Origin: Chitinophagales bacterium
GTDB taxonomy: Bacteria > Bacteroidota > Bacteroidia > Chitinophagales > UBA2359
Reading direction: 5' to 3'
Length of the DNA: 19,553 nucleotides
Assembly: GCA_020629335.1 (NCBI GenBank)
Contig: JAHDDN010000054.1
Location: 1 to 19,553, forward strand
In this document: positions 7,486 through 15,257 of the stretch, one piece after another
Numbering within the stretch: the stretch's first letter is position 1
How the letters are laid out: the number at the start of each line of letters is the position of its first letter
Notes under the pieces: model-generated
Databases searched by the model: none
What the model saw: only the letters and a program-made list of their open reading frames with translations
Told to the model about the DNA's origin: nothing
Position numbers and translations under genes: made by a program

Positions 7486-8589
7486 ATGAAAAAGCACAGT
7501 AAACACAGCAATATCCCTAAGCCAAGATTGGGAAAATATGCCCGTAACGAATGGGCTATCTTAGGCGCTCCTTGCGGTATGATACAATCTTTTGTGGAAG
7601 ACTTGGCCAAGGAACTGAATACTACATATAAATTAGCTTATATTGATGCTTCCCATAATGCCGAGCATATAGAAGCTAAGCCATCACTCTTTCAATTACA
7701 ATTAGAAGAAAGAGGGAACACTCAAAATCTATTACTAAGTTCTCAGCCTTCTATTTATGGCTTTAAGCATCTGTTAAACCAAACAGATATAGCCTTTGTC
7801 AATGGCAATCATTTCAAAGCCACTCAACAAATAGTCATTCTCCATCCAAAGAAATTAGCATCTTTAGAACGCAAGTTGGATCGACTGACTAATGTTTCTG
7901 TAATCATTAAAAATGGGGTAGAAGAAGTACCCTCATTTCTACAGGAGCATGTCCAAACTGCCACGATTTTAGAATGGGATCAAAGCAACAAATTACTGGA
8001 ATATATCCAAGAGAATATCCAAAGGCCTCTACTCAATGCCTTAATCTTGACAGGCGGGAAAAGTACAAGGATGGGGGAAGACAAAGCCCAAATTAATTAT
8101 CACGGCATGTCTCAGTTGGATTATATGATAAAACTCGTAAATCCTCATTGCGAACAGAGCTTTATTTCTGTAAGAGCAGATCAACAAGAGCAGTATGCAG
8201 CCCATGAATGTATAGCAGATACTTTCATCGGTTTAGGGCCTTTTGGCGGCATCTTATCCGCTTTCCAAAAAAATCCCGATTCCGCTTTTTTAGTCGCAGC
8301 CGTTGATATGCCCAATATCAATGAAGCCGCTATCCAAGAATTAATGGAGGGGCGCAATCCAGCTAAAGTAGCTACTGCTTTCTTAAATCCTGCAACGGAT
8401 TTCCCAGATCCTCTGTTCACGATCTATGAGCCGAAAGCCTATCCTAAGTTACTGCAATACTTATCCTTAGGCTATGCCTGCCCAAGAAAAATGCTCATCA
8501 ATGAAGAGATCGAATTGATCACTTCTCAACAAGAAAATTTATTACTCAATATCAATACGCCAACAGAGAAAGCCAACTATCGTGATTGA
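7486..8589 (+). CDS. mobA: Fused MobB-like / MobA molybdenum cofactor guanylyltransferase
   Basis: A 367-residue two-part protein. Residues ~22-175 have a MobB-like layout, but the P-loop is degenerate (GAPCGMIQ at 27-34 instead of GxxxxGKT/S), so GTP hydrolysis by this half is doubtful. Residues ~184-367 are a MobA nucleotidyltransferase domain with LTGGKSTRMGEDKA (189-201), FIGLGPFGGILSAF, and the metal-binding VAAVDMPNI. MobA attaches GMP to Mo-molybdopterin to make the bis-MGD cofactor of DMSO-reductase family enzymes. The MocA-like tail at 1-51 belongs to a separate locus. The last 8 bp overlap the downstream exporter gene. Confidence 0.88.
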   Translation: MKKHSKHSNIPKPRLGKYARNEWAILGAPCGMIQSFVEDLAKELNTTYKLAYIDASHNAEHIEAKPSLFQLQLEERGNTQNLLLSSQPSIYGFKHLLNQTDIAFVNGNHFKATQQIVILHPKKLASLERKLDRLTNVSVIIKNGVEEVPSFLQEHVQTATILEWDQSNKLLEYIQENIQRPLLNALILTGGKSTRMGEDKAQINYHGMSQLDYMIKLVNPHCEQSFISVRADQQEQYAAHECIADTFIGLGPFGGILSAFQKNPDSAFLVAAVDMPNINEAAIQELMEGRNPAKVATAFLNPATDFPDPLFTIYEPKAYPKLLQYLSLGYACPRKMLINEEIELITSQQENLLLNINTPTEKANYRD

Positions 8590-9325
8590 GTTGAATCCAG
8601 TATTGATGTTGATTTTTTTCATCATCGCCCTATTTTATTCCTCCGCAGGCTTTGGTGGAGGCTCCAGTTATTTGGCAGTATTAGCCCTCTTCGGATTAGA
8701 TCAAGAAATCATCAAATCCACTGCACTCTTATGTAATATCGTAGTCGTATCAGGTGGCACTTATTTATTTTATCAAGAAGGCTACTTAAATCTCAAAAAA
8801 GTCTGGCCGCTCATTATCCTAAGCATCCCTTTAGCCTATTTAGGCGGCAGCATCGCCTTAGCCACCCAAACTTTTTATCAACTTTTAGGCATTACCCTAT
8901 TAATCGCATCCGTCTTTATGCTCTTGCCTATCAATAAAAACAAAAGCCAAGAATTCAATAATCAAAATCTACTACTCAATGGCGGAATAGGTGGAGGAAT
9001 CGGATTTTTATCTGGCTTAGTCGGCATTGGCGGCGGCATCTTTCTAAGTCCATTATTACACCTCAGTCGGTGGGATAAAGCCAAAGTCATTGCTGCCACT
9101 TCCAGCCTTTTCATCTTAGTCAATTCCTTAGCCGGCTTATTAGGGCAAGTTAGCAATCCAGCCTTTAGTATTCAATGGCGTTTCATTCTCCCATTACTGT
9201 TAGCCGTTTTCTTAGGCGGTCAAATCGGTTCTCGCCTCAGTAGCACTCGCCTTAACTCTCAGCGAATAAGGCAAGTTACTGCTTTGTTGATATTGGTGGT
9301 AGCGTTGCGGATATTGGTTAATTAG
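8582..9325 (+). CDS. TauE/SafE-family sulfite/anion exporter
   Basis: A 247-residue integral membrane protein with about seven or eight hydrophobic segments and the duplicated glycine-rich motif of TauE/SafE exporters: SSAGFGGGSSYLAV in the first half and SGLVGIGGGIFLSP in the second. Family members export sulfite, sulfoacetate or related organosulfur anions. A link to molybdenum enzymes such as sulfite dehydrogenase is plausible from its position at the operon end, but that is inference. The assigned start is GTG 8582, overlapping mobA by 8 bp; ATG 8606 is an alternative that would still leave the first membrane segment. Confidence 0.85.
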   Translation: MIELNPVLMLIFFIIALFYSSAGFGGGSSYLAVLALFGLDQEIIKSTALLCNIVVVSGGTYLFYQEGYLNLKKVWPLIILSIPLAYLGGSIALATQTFYQLLGITLLIASVFMLLPINKNKSQEFNNQNLLLNGGIGGGIGFLSGLVGIGGGIFLSPLLHLSRWDKAKVIAATSSLFILVNSLAGLLGQVSNPAFSIQWRFILPLLLAVFLGGQIGSRLSSTRLNSQRIRQVTALLILVVALRILVN

Positions 9326-9397
9326 TGTATTAGTTAAGTGGTTAATTGGTGTATTAGTTTATTGGTAAAGTAGTTAATTAGTGTACTAGTAAATTGG
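9323..9397. repeat. Degenerate tandem repeats of a ~24-bp motif
   Basis: Variants of GTGTATTAGTTAA and GGTTAATT recur three times right after the exporter gene. They resemble the reverse complement of the 24-bp unit repeated perfectly at 19291-19434 (ATTAGTATATTGGTTAAATAG). This is a diverged member of the same simple intergenic repeat. No gene is supported between 9326 and 9600. Confidence 0.55.
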
Positions 9398-9550
9398 CGT
9401 AGTGTTTTTTTTTAAATAGCTAAGACGTGAATCAACTATAAATAAGTGCTAAATGATAACTGCCTTATATTTAGTGAATTATATAATTTAAAATATTTGC
9501 CATTATTTGGATAGTAGAAAAAAATAACATATTTTACTCAGGAATTTCTT

Positions 9551-9569
9551 AGCTCCAATTTGGAGAGCT
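9551..9569. promoter_or_regulatory. Small inverted repeat upstream of the 9601 gene
   Basis: AGCTCCA and TGGAGAGCT form a short near-perfect dyad about 32 bp before the ATG at 9601. It could be an operator or a leader hairpin. It has no T-tract, so it is not a terminator. Function is unknown. Confidence 0.3.
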
Positions 9570-9600
9570 TATTATTACATCCTAAAAAACTAATATTGTT

Positions 9601-11103
9601 ATGCCGACACCAAGAGATTTTGAGAAATATTCAAAGATGATTAGAATTCATGTGAAGAGCTTTTTTAAATTGTTAGATAAAGCAACTAAAGAAGAACGAT
9701 TTTACGTGGATGCCCAGAAAAAAGTTAACTATATAAAGCCTAAAGATGCTGCGGTAGGAGAGGAATTACAAGGATATTTGGATGCTCAAAAATCTGGAGA
9801 AGAAGTAGTGATACAAGAAAGTGCCGCTGCGGCTCCTACAGCAGAAAAAGAAGAAGTACCGAAAGCAGCGCCTACGGCAACTAGTACAACAGTGGCTCCA
9901 ATTCATATTAAAAGCTACGAAAAAGCCTTAGCTAAAGCCAAAGAAAATGCCCATTATATCAAAGAGCTACAATCTAAAATTAACTATATAGCCAAAAAAG
10001 ATCCTGCTTTGGCTGCCGAATTTCAATTAGAATGCGATAAACTTAAAAATGCTCAAGGAGCCGCTGAATCCGACCGAATATTACAGTTGAAGGTAGATAA
10101 AGTTCAAAAATGTATCGACTTATGTAATAGTTATGAGCCGATTCATGAGAAGGAATCTTATATTGCTTCTGCCCGTGAAAGACTCAAAGAGGTGGCTGCG
10201 TTAAGCGCAGAAAAAGCAGCAGAATATGAACAAAAAATACAAGTATTAGAGCAAGGAATCGCTGAATTGAAAGCTGGTGCAGCAGTAGAATCAGAACTGA
10301 TCAATAGAATTTCAGAACAAGCCTATTACATTAAATCAGCATTACTTGGGCAAGGAATTGGAGATCAGATCAATTTGGAAATTGAACAAAGAGTAAGTGA
10401 TTATCAATCAACGGTAGAAGGCTATTTGAATAATAATTTTATTAGTGATTTAAAGTCATTAACCAGTCAACAAGGTATTTTGCCTCCAGCAGTGAGCAGC
10501 TTTGTGAATCATGCTAATCATTTCTTTTCTAATCTAGATTATAAAATAAGCGACATCCAAAAAGATTTAAAAAAGCCTACTGATGATGTCCATAAAGCCT
10601 ATGAATTAGCTCTTTGCCTCGATTGTGAATCAGAAATTTTAGCTCAGATTTTTCCTGAATATAAAGACAATTCTAAGGAACACGCTAAGATAAAAGAAAT
10701 ACTAAAGTCCTTAACTTCCCGAGAAGCAGTGACTCAACATCAAGCAGCTAATTACGAAAAATTCACTGATGAAGCCGTGATGCGTAAAAATAAAATGAAT
10801 GACCCTGAATTAGTAGAGAAAGTCAAAAATTATTTTCAACTTAATAAAATGGCTCCATTAGGAGATCCTTTACGTATTGTCATCCCCTACGAAGTCTGGG
10901 AGGTAGAAAAAAATGCCTTTGATATTCCTATTGAGAAAAAGCTTTTTATTGATATTGCAGCTGAAGATACTGCTGAAAATAAGTTTTATATTAACTCTTT
11001 ATGGTTAAAACAGACCTATGAAGGAGGAGGTTATGGACCTATTCATTTTGGAGGTTTAAGTGAAAAGATCAGAGAAATCAGAAAAGCCAATATTGAAAAA
11101 TAA
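9601..11103 (+). CDS. Helical-repeat protein of unknown function
   Basis: A 500-residue soluble protein that I do not recognise. There is no signal peptide or membrane segment. The N-terminal part shows related ~45-50-residue helical units around residues 10-63, 106-153, 166-217 and 234-275; the first two share the pattern (F/H)Y...Q.K.NYI..KD.A...E(L/F)Q. Residues ~70-100 are an Ala/Pro/Thr-rich linker after unit 1. The C-terminal ~140 residues are different and look globular (IPYEVWEVEKNAFDIP, LWLKQTYEGGGYGPIHFGG), ending in a basic helix. The gene stands alone, with a good terminator 6 bp after its stop. It could be a scaffold or a repeat-bearing effector, but no function is claimed. Confidence 0.7.
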   Translation: MPTPRDFEKYSKMIRIHVKSFFKLLDKATKEERFYVDAQKKVNYIKPKDAAVGEELQGYLDAQKSGEEVVIQESAAAAPTAEKEEVPKAAPTATSTTVAPIHIKSYEKALAKAKENAHYIKELQSKINYIAKKDPALAAEFQLECDKLKNAQGAAESDRILQLKVDKVQKCIDLCNSYEPIHEKESYIASARERLKEVAALSAEKAAEYEQKIQVLEQGIAELKAGAAVESELINRISEQAYYIKSALLGQGIGDQINLEIEQRVSDYQSTVEGYLNNNFISDLKSLTSQQGILPPAVSSFVNHANHFFSNLDYKISDIQKDLKKPTDDVHKAYELALCLDCESEILAQIFPEYKDNSKEHAKIKEILKSLTSREAVTQHQAANYEKFTDEAVMRKNKMNDPELVEKVKNYFQLNKMAPLGDPLRIVIPYEVWEVEKNAFDIPIEKKLFIDIAAEDTAENKFYINSLWLKQTYEGGGYGPIHFGGLSEKIREIRKANIEK

Positions 11104-11109
11104 TTCAAT

Positions 11110-11142
11110 AGGTCGCAAGCAATTTGTTTGCGACCTTTTTTT
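11110..11142 (+). terminator. Rho-independent terminator
   Basis: AGGTCGCAA (11110-11118) pairs perfectly with TTGCGACCT (11128-11136), and seven T residues follow. It begins 6 bp after the stop of the helical-repeat gene and should end its transcript. Confidence 0.9.
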
Positions 11143-11173
11143 ATCTCTCTCCTTATATTCCATTTCAATAAAT

Positions 11174-11322
11174 AATCGCCCCATTTCGCCCACGAATAAA
11201 ATTCGTGGGCTACCAGATCATAATATAGCTGAAGCTATATATTTTCTGATATTATAACCGCCTTTAGGCGGTGTAAGATATGGTAGCGTTGGAATTTATT
11301 CCATCGCGAGTATGGGACGATT
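11174..11322. repeat. Multi-hairpin cruciform element
   Basis: The outer stem AATCGCCCCAT (11174-11184) pairs with ATGGGACGATT (11312-11322), with one C-A mismatch. Nested inside are GCCCACGAAT/ATTCGTGGGC (11188-11210), TACCA/TGGTA, ATAATAT/ATATTAT, ATATAGCT/AGCTATAT, ACCGCC/GGCGGT (11257-11272) and TGGAAT/ATTCCA (11290-11303). Almost every base can pair in a branched fold. It differs from the ~130-nt repeat family and looks like another class of mobile hairpin element. No ORF is supported inside. Confidence 0.7.
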
Positions 11323-11372
11323 AAATTTTTAAAATCTCAAAATATTTATCATTAAACATTACGAATTAGTCA

Positions 11373-11429
11373 TTAATTTGGGGCTTCCCATGCGCTCGTA
11401 AAAGCGAGTGCGCAGCACGAGCCAATTAA
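11373..11429. repeat. Hairpin with GC-rich core
   Basis: TTAATTTGGGGCT (11373-11385) pairs with AGCCAATTAA (11420-11429) apart from a 3-nt bulge. The core holds GCTCGT (11394-11399) and ACGAGC (11417-11422), which offer an alternative pairing. It lies between the cruciform element and structured-repeat copy 3. Confidence 0.45.
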
Positions 11430-11473
11430 ATATTCATCATTACGCATTATGCATTCGCCGAAGGCGCATGGTC

Positions 11474-11603
11474 GGGCTGTCCGTTCTTATGGGGCTATGC
11501 TGCTCCTACTTTGCTAAGTGCTGCTTGTCTTCCCTGCGGGCAAGCCATCGCATCACTAAGCGTCGTAAGTCGCCGCATAAACGCCCCATACCACTACCAT
11601 CCC
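11474..11603 (+). repeat. Structured repeat, copy 3
   Basis: A ~130-nt element closed by GGG and CCC. P1 is TATGGGGC with GCCCCATA. P2 is AGTGCTGC with GCATCACT (one mismatch). P3 is CTTCCC, loop TGC, GGG, bulged C, AAG. It is clearly homologous to the copy at 18096-18225, with paired changes. It stands about 440 bp before the methyltransferase gene, in the orientation opposite to the copy after the HEPN gene. The 69-codon open frame at 11408-11617 is repeat sequence. Confidence 0.8.
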
Positions 11604-11622
11604 TAAGCCGAAACTAGTGATG

Positions 11623-11676
11623 AGCGCATAGTGATGAGCGATGAGTAAAATTGCTATACGGTTATCGCTATGCGCT
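11623..11676. repeat. 13-bp-stem hairpin beside copy 3
   Basis: AGCGCATAGTGAT (11623-11635) pairs with ATCGCTATGCGCT (11664-11676) with a single G-T wobble. The left side also holds an 11-bp direct repeat, AGTGATGAGCG, at 11616 and 11630. This closes the hairpin-dense block; the AT-rich island begins just after it. Confidence 0.5.
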
Positions 11677-12046
11677 AGTAAAACCTGTCATCATATGTTT
11701 GCGATGGCATCTCTTTTTGTTTTTTCAACAGATAAAAAGGTCGTAACTTCTGAATGATATTTTGAACACCTTATCCCTAAGCCAATTTTTTAACTGATAA
11801 TCTAAGTACCTGGTGTATTTATATCAAATACTCCTTCTTCTAAAAAAAATACAATAAAAGTCTTTCATTTGTCATTGTTTACAGTGATTAATAGAAAAAT
11901 GTTGTATATATTTGATGTTGGTAGTCGATAATAAAGCAGTAATGAATTTGAAATATATAATTATAAAAAAAAAACAATTTTTAGAAGGAAAGTGAAAAAA
12001 TGTTATATTTTTGTAAATATTTGAGCAGTTTGATAAAAAGCAGTTA
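11677..12046 (+). promoter_or_regulatory. AT-rich leader of the methyltransferase-HerA-NurA operon
   Basis: No gene is visible in these 370 bp. TATATTTG at 11907-11914 matches the Bacteroidota -7 consensus TAnnTTTG, but I see no well-spaced -33 TTTG, so the promoter call is weak. Several A and T runs occur. The transcript start for the operon probably lies in this stretch. Confidence 0.25.
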
Positions 12047-13072
12047 ATGAAAGAACAATTTTATAAAACAAAATTTGGGAAGCTATTATTGGGAGATACA
12101 GTTGAAATAATAAACTCAAAGTTATTGAAGTATTATAAAGAAAAATTTCAATTAATTATTACATCGCCTCCTTTTCCTCTAAATGCAAAAAAAAAATATG
12201 GTAATTTTCAAGGAGATGAGTACAAAGAGTGGTTTGCTAATTTAGCCCCACTATTTGCTCAATTGATTAAAAATGATGGTTCAATAGTTATAGAGATAGG
12301 CAATGCATGGGAAGCAAATAGGCCAGTACAATCTTTATTGCATTTAGAATCATTATTAGCTTTTGTCAAAAAGGCCAATCTGAATCTAATACAAGAATTT
12401 ATTTGTTACAATCCTTCTCGTTTGCCTTCTCCTGCAATTTGGGTAACACGTAAAAGAATAAGGACAGTAGATAGCTATACGCATGTTTGGTGGCTATCAA
12501 AATCTGATTATCCTAAAGCTGATAATAGAAAAGTATTAAGACCATATAGTAAGGGAATGAAAGATCTATTAAAGCGACAAAAATTCAATACTAAAAAAAG
12601 ACCTTCTGGACATAGAATTAATAAAAAAGCTTTTCTTAAAGATAATGGAGGTAGTATTTCACACAATTTGTTAGAATTCGAGCAAATTGAGGAGGATAGG
12701 TTTAATCGCCTTCCGAATAATATTACAGAATTTGTTAATGGAAAAGTCAAAGAAGAACTACCCCACAATGTATTAAGCCTTTCAAATACTAAATCTAGTG
12801 ATTTTTTTTCTAAAACTTGTAGAGAGAGAGGGATTTCAAGACATCCTGCTACAATGCATCCTGGATTAGTTGCTTTTTTTACCCAATTTTTAACAGAAAA
12901 GAATGATTTGATTCTTGATCCATTTGCTGGAAGTAATACAACTGGTTATATCGCAGAAAAACTTGAAAGGAACTGGATTTCTATTGAAATATTAGAAGAT
13001 TATGCTAAACAGTCTTCAATCCGTTTTGAAGACCCCGAATTAAATACATTTATAAAATTTCAAAACCAATAA
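12047..13072 (+). CDS. Site-specific DNA methyltransferase (beta class, probable m4C or m6A)
   Basis: A 341-residue amino-methyltransferase. Catalytic motif IV, TSPPF (39-43), precedes SAM motif I, LDPFAGSNTTG (from D291), by about 250 residues; this IV-before-I order is the beta class. A Ser before PP and an aromatic after it is common in N4-cytosine enzymes, but base specificity cannot be settled from sequence. The middle region (residues ~130-260), probably the target recognition part, is basic and poorly conserved. It is the first gene of the island, ending 3 bp before the HerA gene. The likely role is to mark host DNA so the linked motor-nuclease pair spares it (inference). Base composition is visibly more AT-rich than in the Moco operon. 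Confidence 0.88.
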   Translation: MKEQFYKTKFGKLLLGDTVEIINSKLLKYYKEKFQLIITSPPFPLNAKKKYGNFQGDEYKEWFANLAPLFAQLIKNDGSIVIEIGNAWEANRPVQSLLHLESLLAFVKKANLNLIQEFICYNPSRLPSPAIWVTRKRIRTVDSYTHVWWLSKSDYPKADNRKVLRPYSKGMKDLLKRQKFNTKKRPSGHRINKKAFLKDNGGSISHNLLEFEQIEEDRFNRLPNNITEFVNGKVKEELPHNVLSLSNTKSSDFFSKTCRERGISRHPATMHPGLVAFFTQFLTEKNDLILDPFAGSNTTGYIAEKLERNWISIEILEDYAKQSSIRFEDPELNTFIKFQNQ

Positions 13073-13075
13073 TAA

Positions 13076-15253
13076 ATGGAAAAAGTAATAGGAAAAATAA
13101 AGGCTTCCACAGAAGTTGATATACTCAGTAAAGGAAAAGTAGAAGCGAATTTTGTTGGAAGGCCTTTTTATATTGATTATAACAAGCTTCATCTATTAAC
13201 ATGTGATGCTTGGAAGTATAATGCAAAGGGAATTCCCCAAGGAGCATTTTTACTAGCTTTTTATGATGGAGAGGAGGGAGTTGATGAAGCCTTATTATTA
13301 AGAGCTTTAGGTCCAACAGTTTTGCCAACAGATAGTGATAATGTTCGTTCAATGGTTGCTTATTATAAAGATAATATTGAGATAGCTGGTCGAGTTGGAG
13401 TAGAAAATAAGAATAGCAAATTAGATCAATTCACAAAATTTGAATTTAGTTGTTCTGGGTTAGAATGTCGAATTTTAGGCGTGTTTTATAAAACCAAAAA
13501 AAAGAAGGATGGAAAAGAATTTGAAATTACAGAATTTGGAGCAGATGTAGAAAATTTTTATTCAGCTAATAATTATAAAGTTTATAAAGCTACTGGGAAT
13601 GTCCTGAAAACAATCATTAATCAAAGAGATAGTCAAGAACACATAGTAGGAAGTGAAAATGAATTTGAGATTGGATATGTTAGGTATAGTTCAAGTAGAA
13701 GATTTCAAAACAGAGAAGAAAAAAAAGTTCCTGTATTTATTAGTCCGTCTGATTTTCTGGGAAAGAGAACAGCGTTATTTGGTATGACTAGAACTGGAAA
13801 ATCTAATACACTGAAAAAGGTAATTCAAGCTACAGTTGAAATTTCCCAAAAAGCTAAAAAAAACCTTATTGATGATATAAAAAAAGCTAGATCATTTCGT
13901 AAGGAAAAACAAACTAATACTGGTGATACAGAGTCATTATTGAATGTGAATAATGAGAGAAGTTTTATCAGAGATATTACAGAGCCATTAGAAAAAAATG
14001 GAAGCCCAAAGTATAGTGTTGGACAAATAATTTTTGACGTTAATGGTGAGTATGCAAATGCTAATTTACAAGATGAGGGAACGGCAATTTTTGAAATTTA
14101 TAGAAATGATGTGGTTAGATATAGTGTTTTAGAGAAGGAAAATTTTAATGTTTTAAAAATTAATTTTTATTCGGAAATTGAAAGTGGATTTGATTTGATA
14201 AAATCAAGCCTAACGGAAGATAAAAATAAAAGCGATTATATCAAAAGTTTTTTAGCTGTAGATTTAAGTTTGCCAGAAAATTATGAAAAACCAATTGGCT
14301 CAAAAACTAGTGATGAAAAAAAAGCAACCTATCTTTATAATAGAAAAAAAGCTCTTTATCTTTGTTGCTTATATCTTGCAAAATTCCCTGTTCCTAGTAT
14401 GTTAAGGACTTTAAAGTTTAATGGTTGTGCAAAAACAATAAATAAGTTAGTACCAGAAATGAAACCTCATGAAGGATTATCATTTGACCAATCTGTGGAA
14501 TGGTTTACTAAAGTATACGAGGCATCAGGTACGGAGGAAGGTCAAAATATGTTAGAAAAGTATAAAACAGATAAAGGAGTTCAATTTCTAGATGAGGATA
14601 TAAAAGCAATGTTAGTTTTCTTAACAAGAAAATCTAAACCGACTAGTGATAATGCAACTTTAAGTGGATATAGAAAGCTTCGTTCTCTAATTAATTTGCA
14701 TACTCCAAATTCTAATACATCATTTGAAGTTGAAATTTTAAAACATTTGAGAATTGGTAAAATAGTAATAATAGACTTATCACAAGGTAATCCTCTTGTT
14801 CAAGAGCTATATGCAGTTAGGATTTGTACTAAAATATTTAATGCTGCAATGAAAAGTTTTATTGACACACTTCCAAACAATTTTATCCAGTTTTATTTTG
14901 AAGAAGCACATAATTTATTTCCAAAAAAAGAAGATAAAAATTTGAAAGATATATATAATAGAATAGCTAAAGAAGGAGCGAAGTTAAATTTAGGAATGAT
15001 ATATGCAACACAAGAAGTAAGTTCTATTAGCTCAAATATATTAAAAAACACACAAAATTGGTTTATTGCCCATCTTAACAATGAAGATGAGCTAAAAGAA
15101 ATAAGAAAATACTACGACTTTTCTGATTTTACCAATTCACTAATAAGGTTTAGTGCTGGAAATGATAAAGGATTTGTGAGGATGAAAACTTATACAAATC
15201 CTTTTGTGGTTCCTGTTCAAATTGATCGTTTTTTAGCAGATAAAAAAGACTGA
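13076..15253 (+). CDS. HerA-like hexameric ATPase / DNA translocase
   Basis: A 725-residue HerA/FtsK-superfamily ATPase. The N-terminal ~225 residues are a HAS-barrel-type region leading to the P-loop FGMTRTGKSN (236-243). The HerA signature FDVNGEY is at 320-326, the Walker B with catalytic Glu is FYFEEAHN (609-612), and the sensor Gln is in YATQE (Q646). The C-terminal NWFIAHLNNEDEL probably carries the trans-acting region. Archaeal HerA pumps DNA into the NurA nuclease for end resection; bacterial relatives occur with effector nucleases in defence islands. The protein is longer than archaeal HerA (~500 residues) because of a large insert between FDVNGEY and Walker B. It is spaced 3 bp from the methyltransferase and 4 bp from the NurA gene. 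Confidence 0.92.
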   Translation: MEKVIGKIKASTEVDILSKGKVEANFVGRPFYIDYNKLHLLTCDAWKYNAKGIPQGAFLLAFYDGEEGVDEALLLRALGPTVLPTDSDNVRSMVAYYKDNIEIAGRVGVENKNSKLDQFTKFEFSCSGLECRILGVFYKTKKKKDGKEFEITEFGADVENFYSANNYKVYKATGNVLKTIINQRDSQEHIVGSENEFEIGYVRYSSSRRFQNREEKKVPVFISPSDFLGKRTALFGMTRTGKSNTLKKVIQATVEISQKAKKNLIDDIKKARSFRKEKQTNTGDTESLLNVNNERSFIRDITEPLEKNGSPKYSVGQIIFDVNGEYANANLQDEGTAIFEIYRNDVVRYSVLEKENFNVLKINFYSEIESGFDLIKSSLTEDKNKSDYIKSFLAVDLSLPENYEKPIGSKTSDEKKATYLYNRKKALYLCCLYLAKFPVPSMLRTLKFNGCAKTINKLVPEMKPHEGLSFDQSVEWFTKVYEASGTEEGQNMLEKYKTDKGVQFLDEDIKAMLVFLTRKSKPTSDNATLSGYRKLRSLINLHTPNSNTSFEVEILKHLRIGKIVIIDLSQGNPLVQELYAVRICTKIFNAAMKSFIDTLPNNFIQFYFEEAHNLFPKKEDKNLKDIYNRIAKEGAKLNLGMIYATQEVSSISSNILKNTQNWFIAHLNNEDELKEIRKYYDFSDFTNSLIRFSAGNDKGFVRMKTYTNPFVVPVQIDRFLADKKD

Positions 15254-15257
15254 AATC

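Noticed and set aside
11060..11257. 65-codon frame overlapping the end of the 9601 gene
   Set aside because: It is out of frame with a better-supported gene and runs through the terminator and the cruciform element.
11474..11603. Integron attC site or retron msr-msd
   Set aside because: The element is long and folded, but no integrase, GTTRRRY-type core sites or reverse transcriptase gene is visible in the window.
11408..11617. 69-codon open frame on the plus strand
   Set aside because: It covers hairpins and structured-repeat copy 3; the same element elsewhere does not keep the frame.
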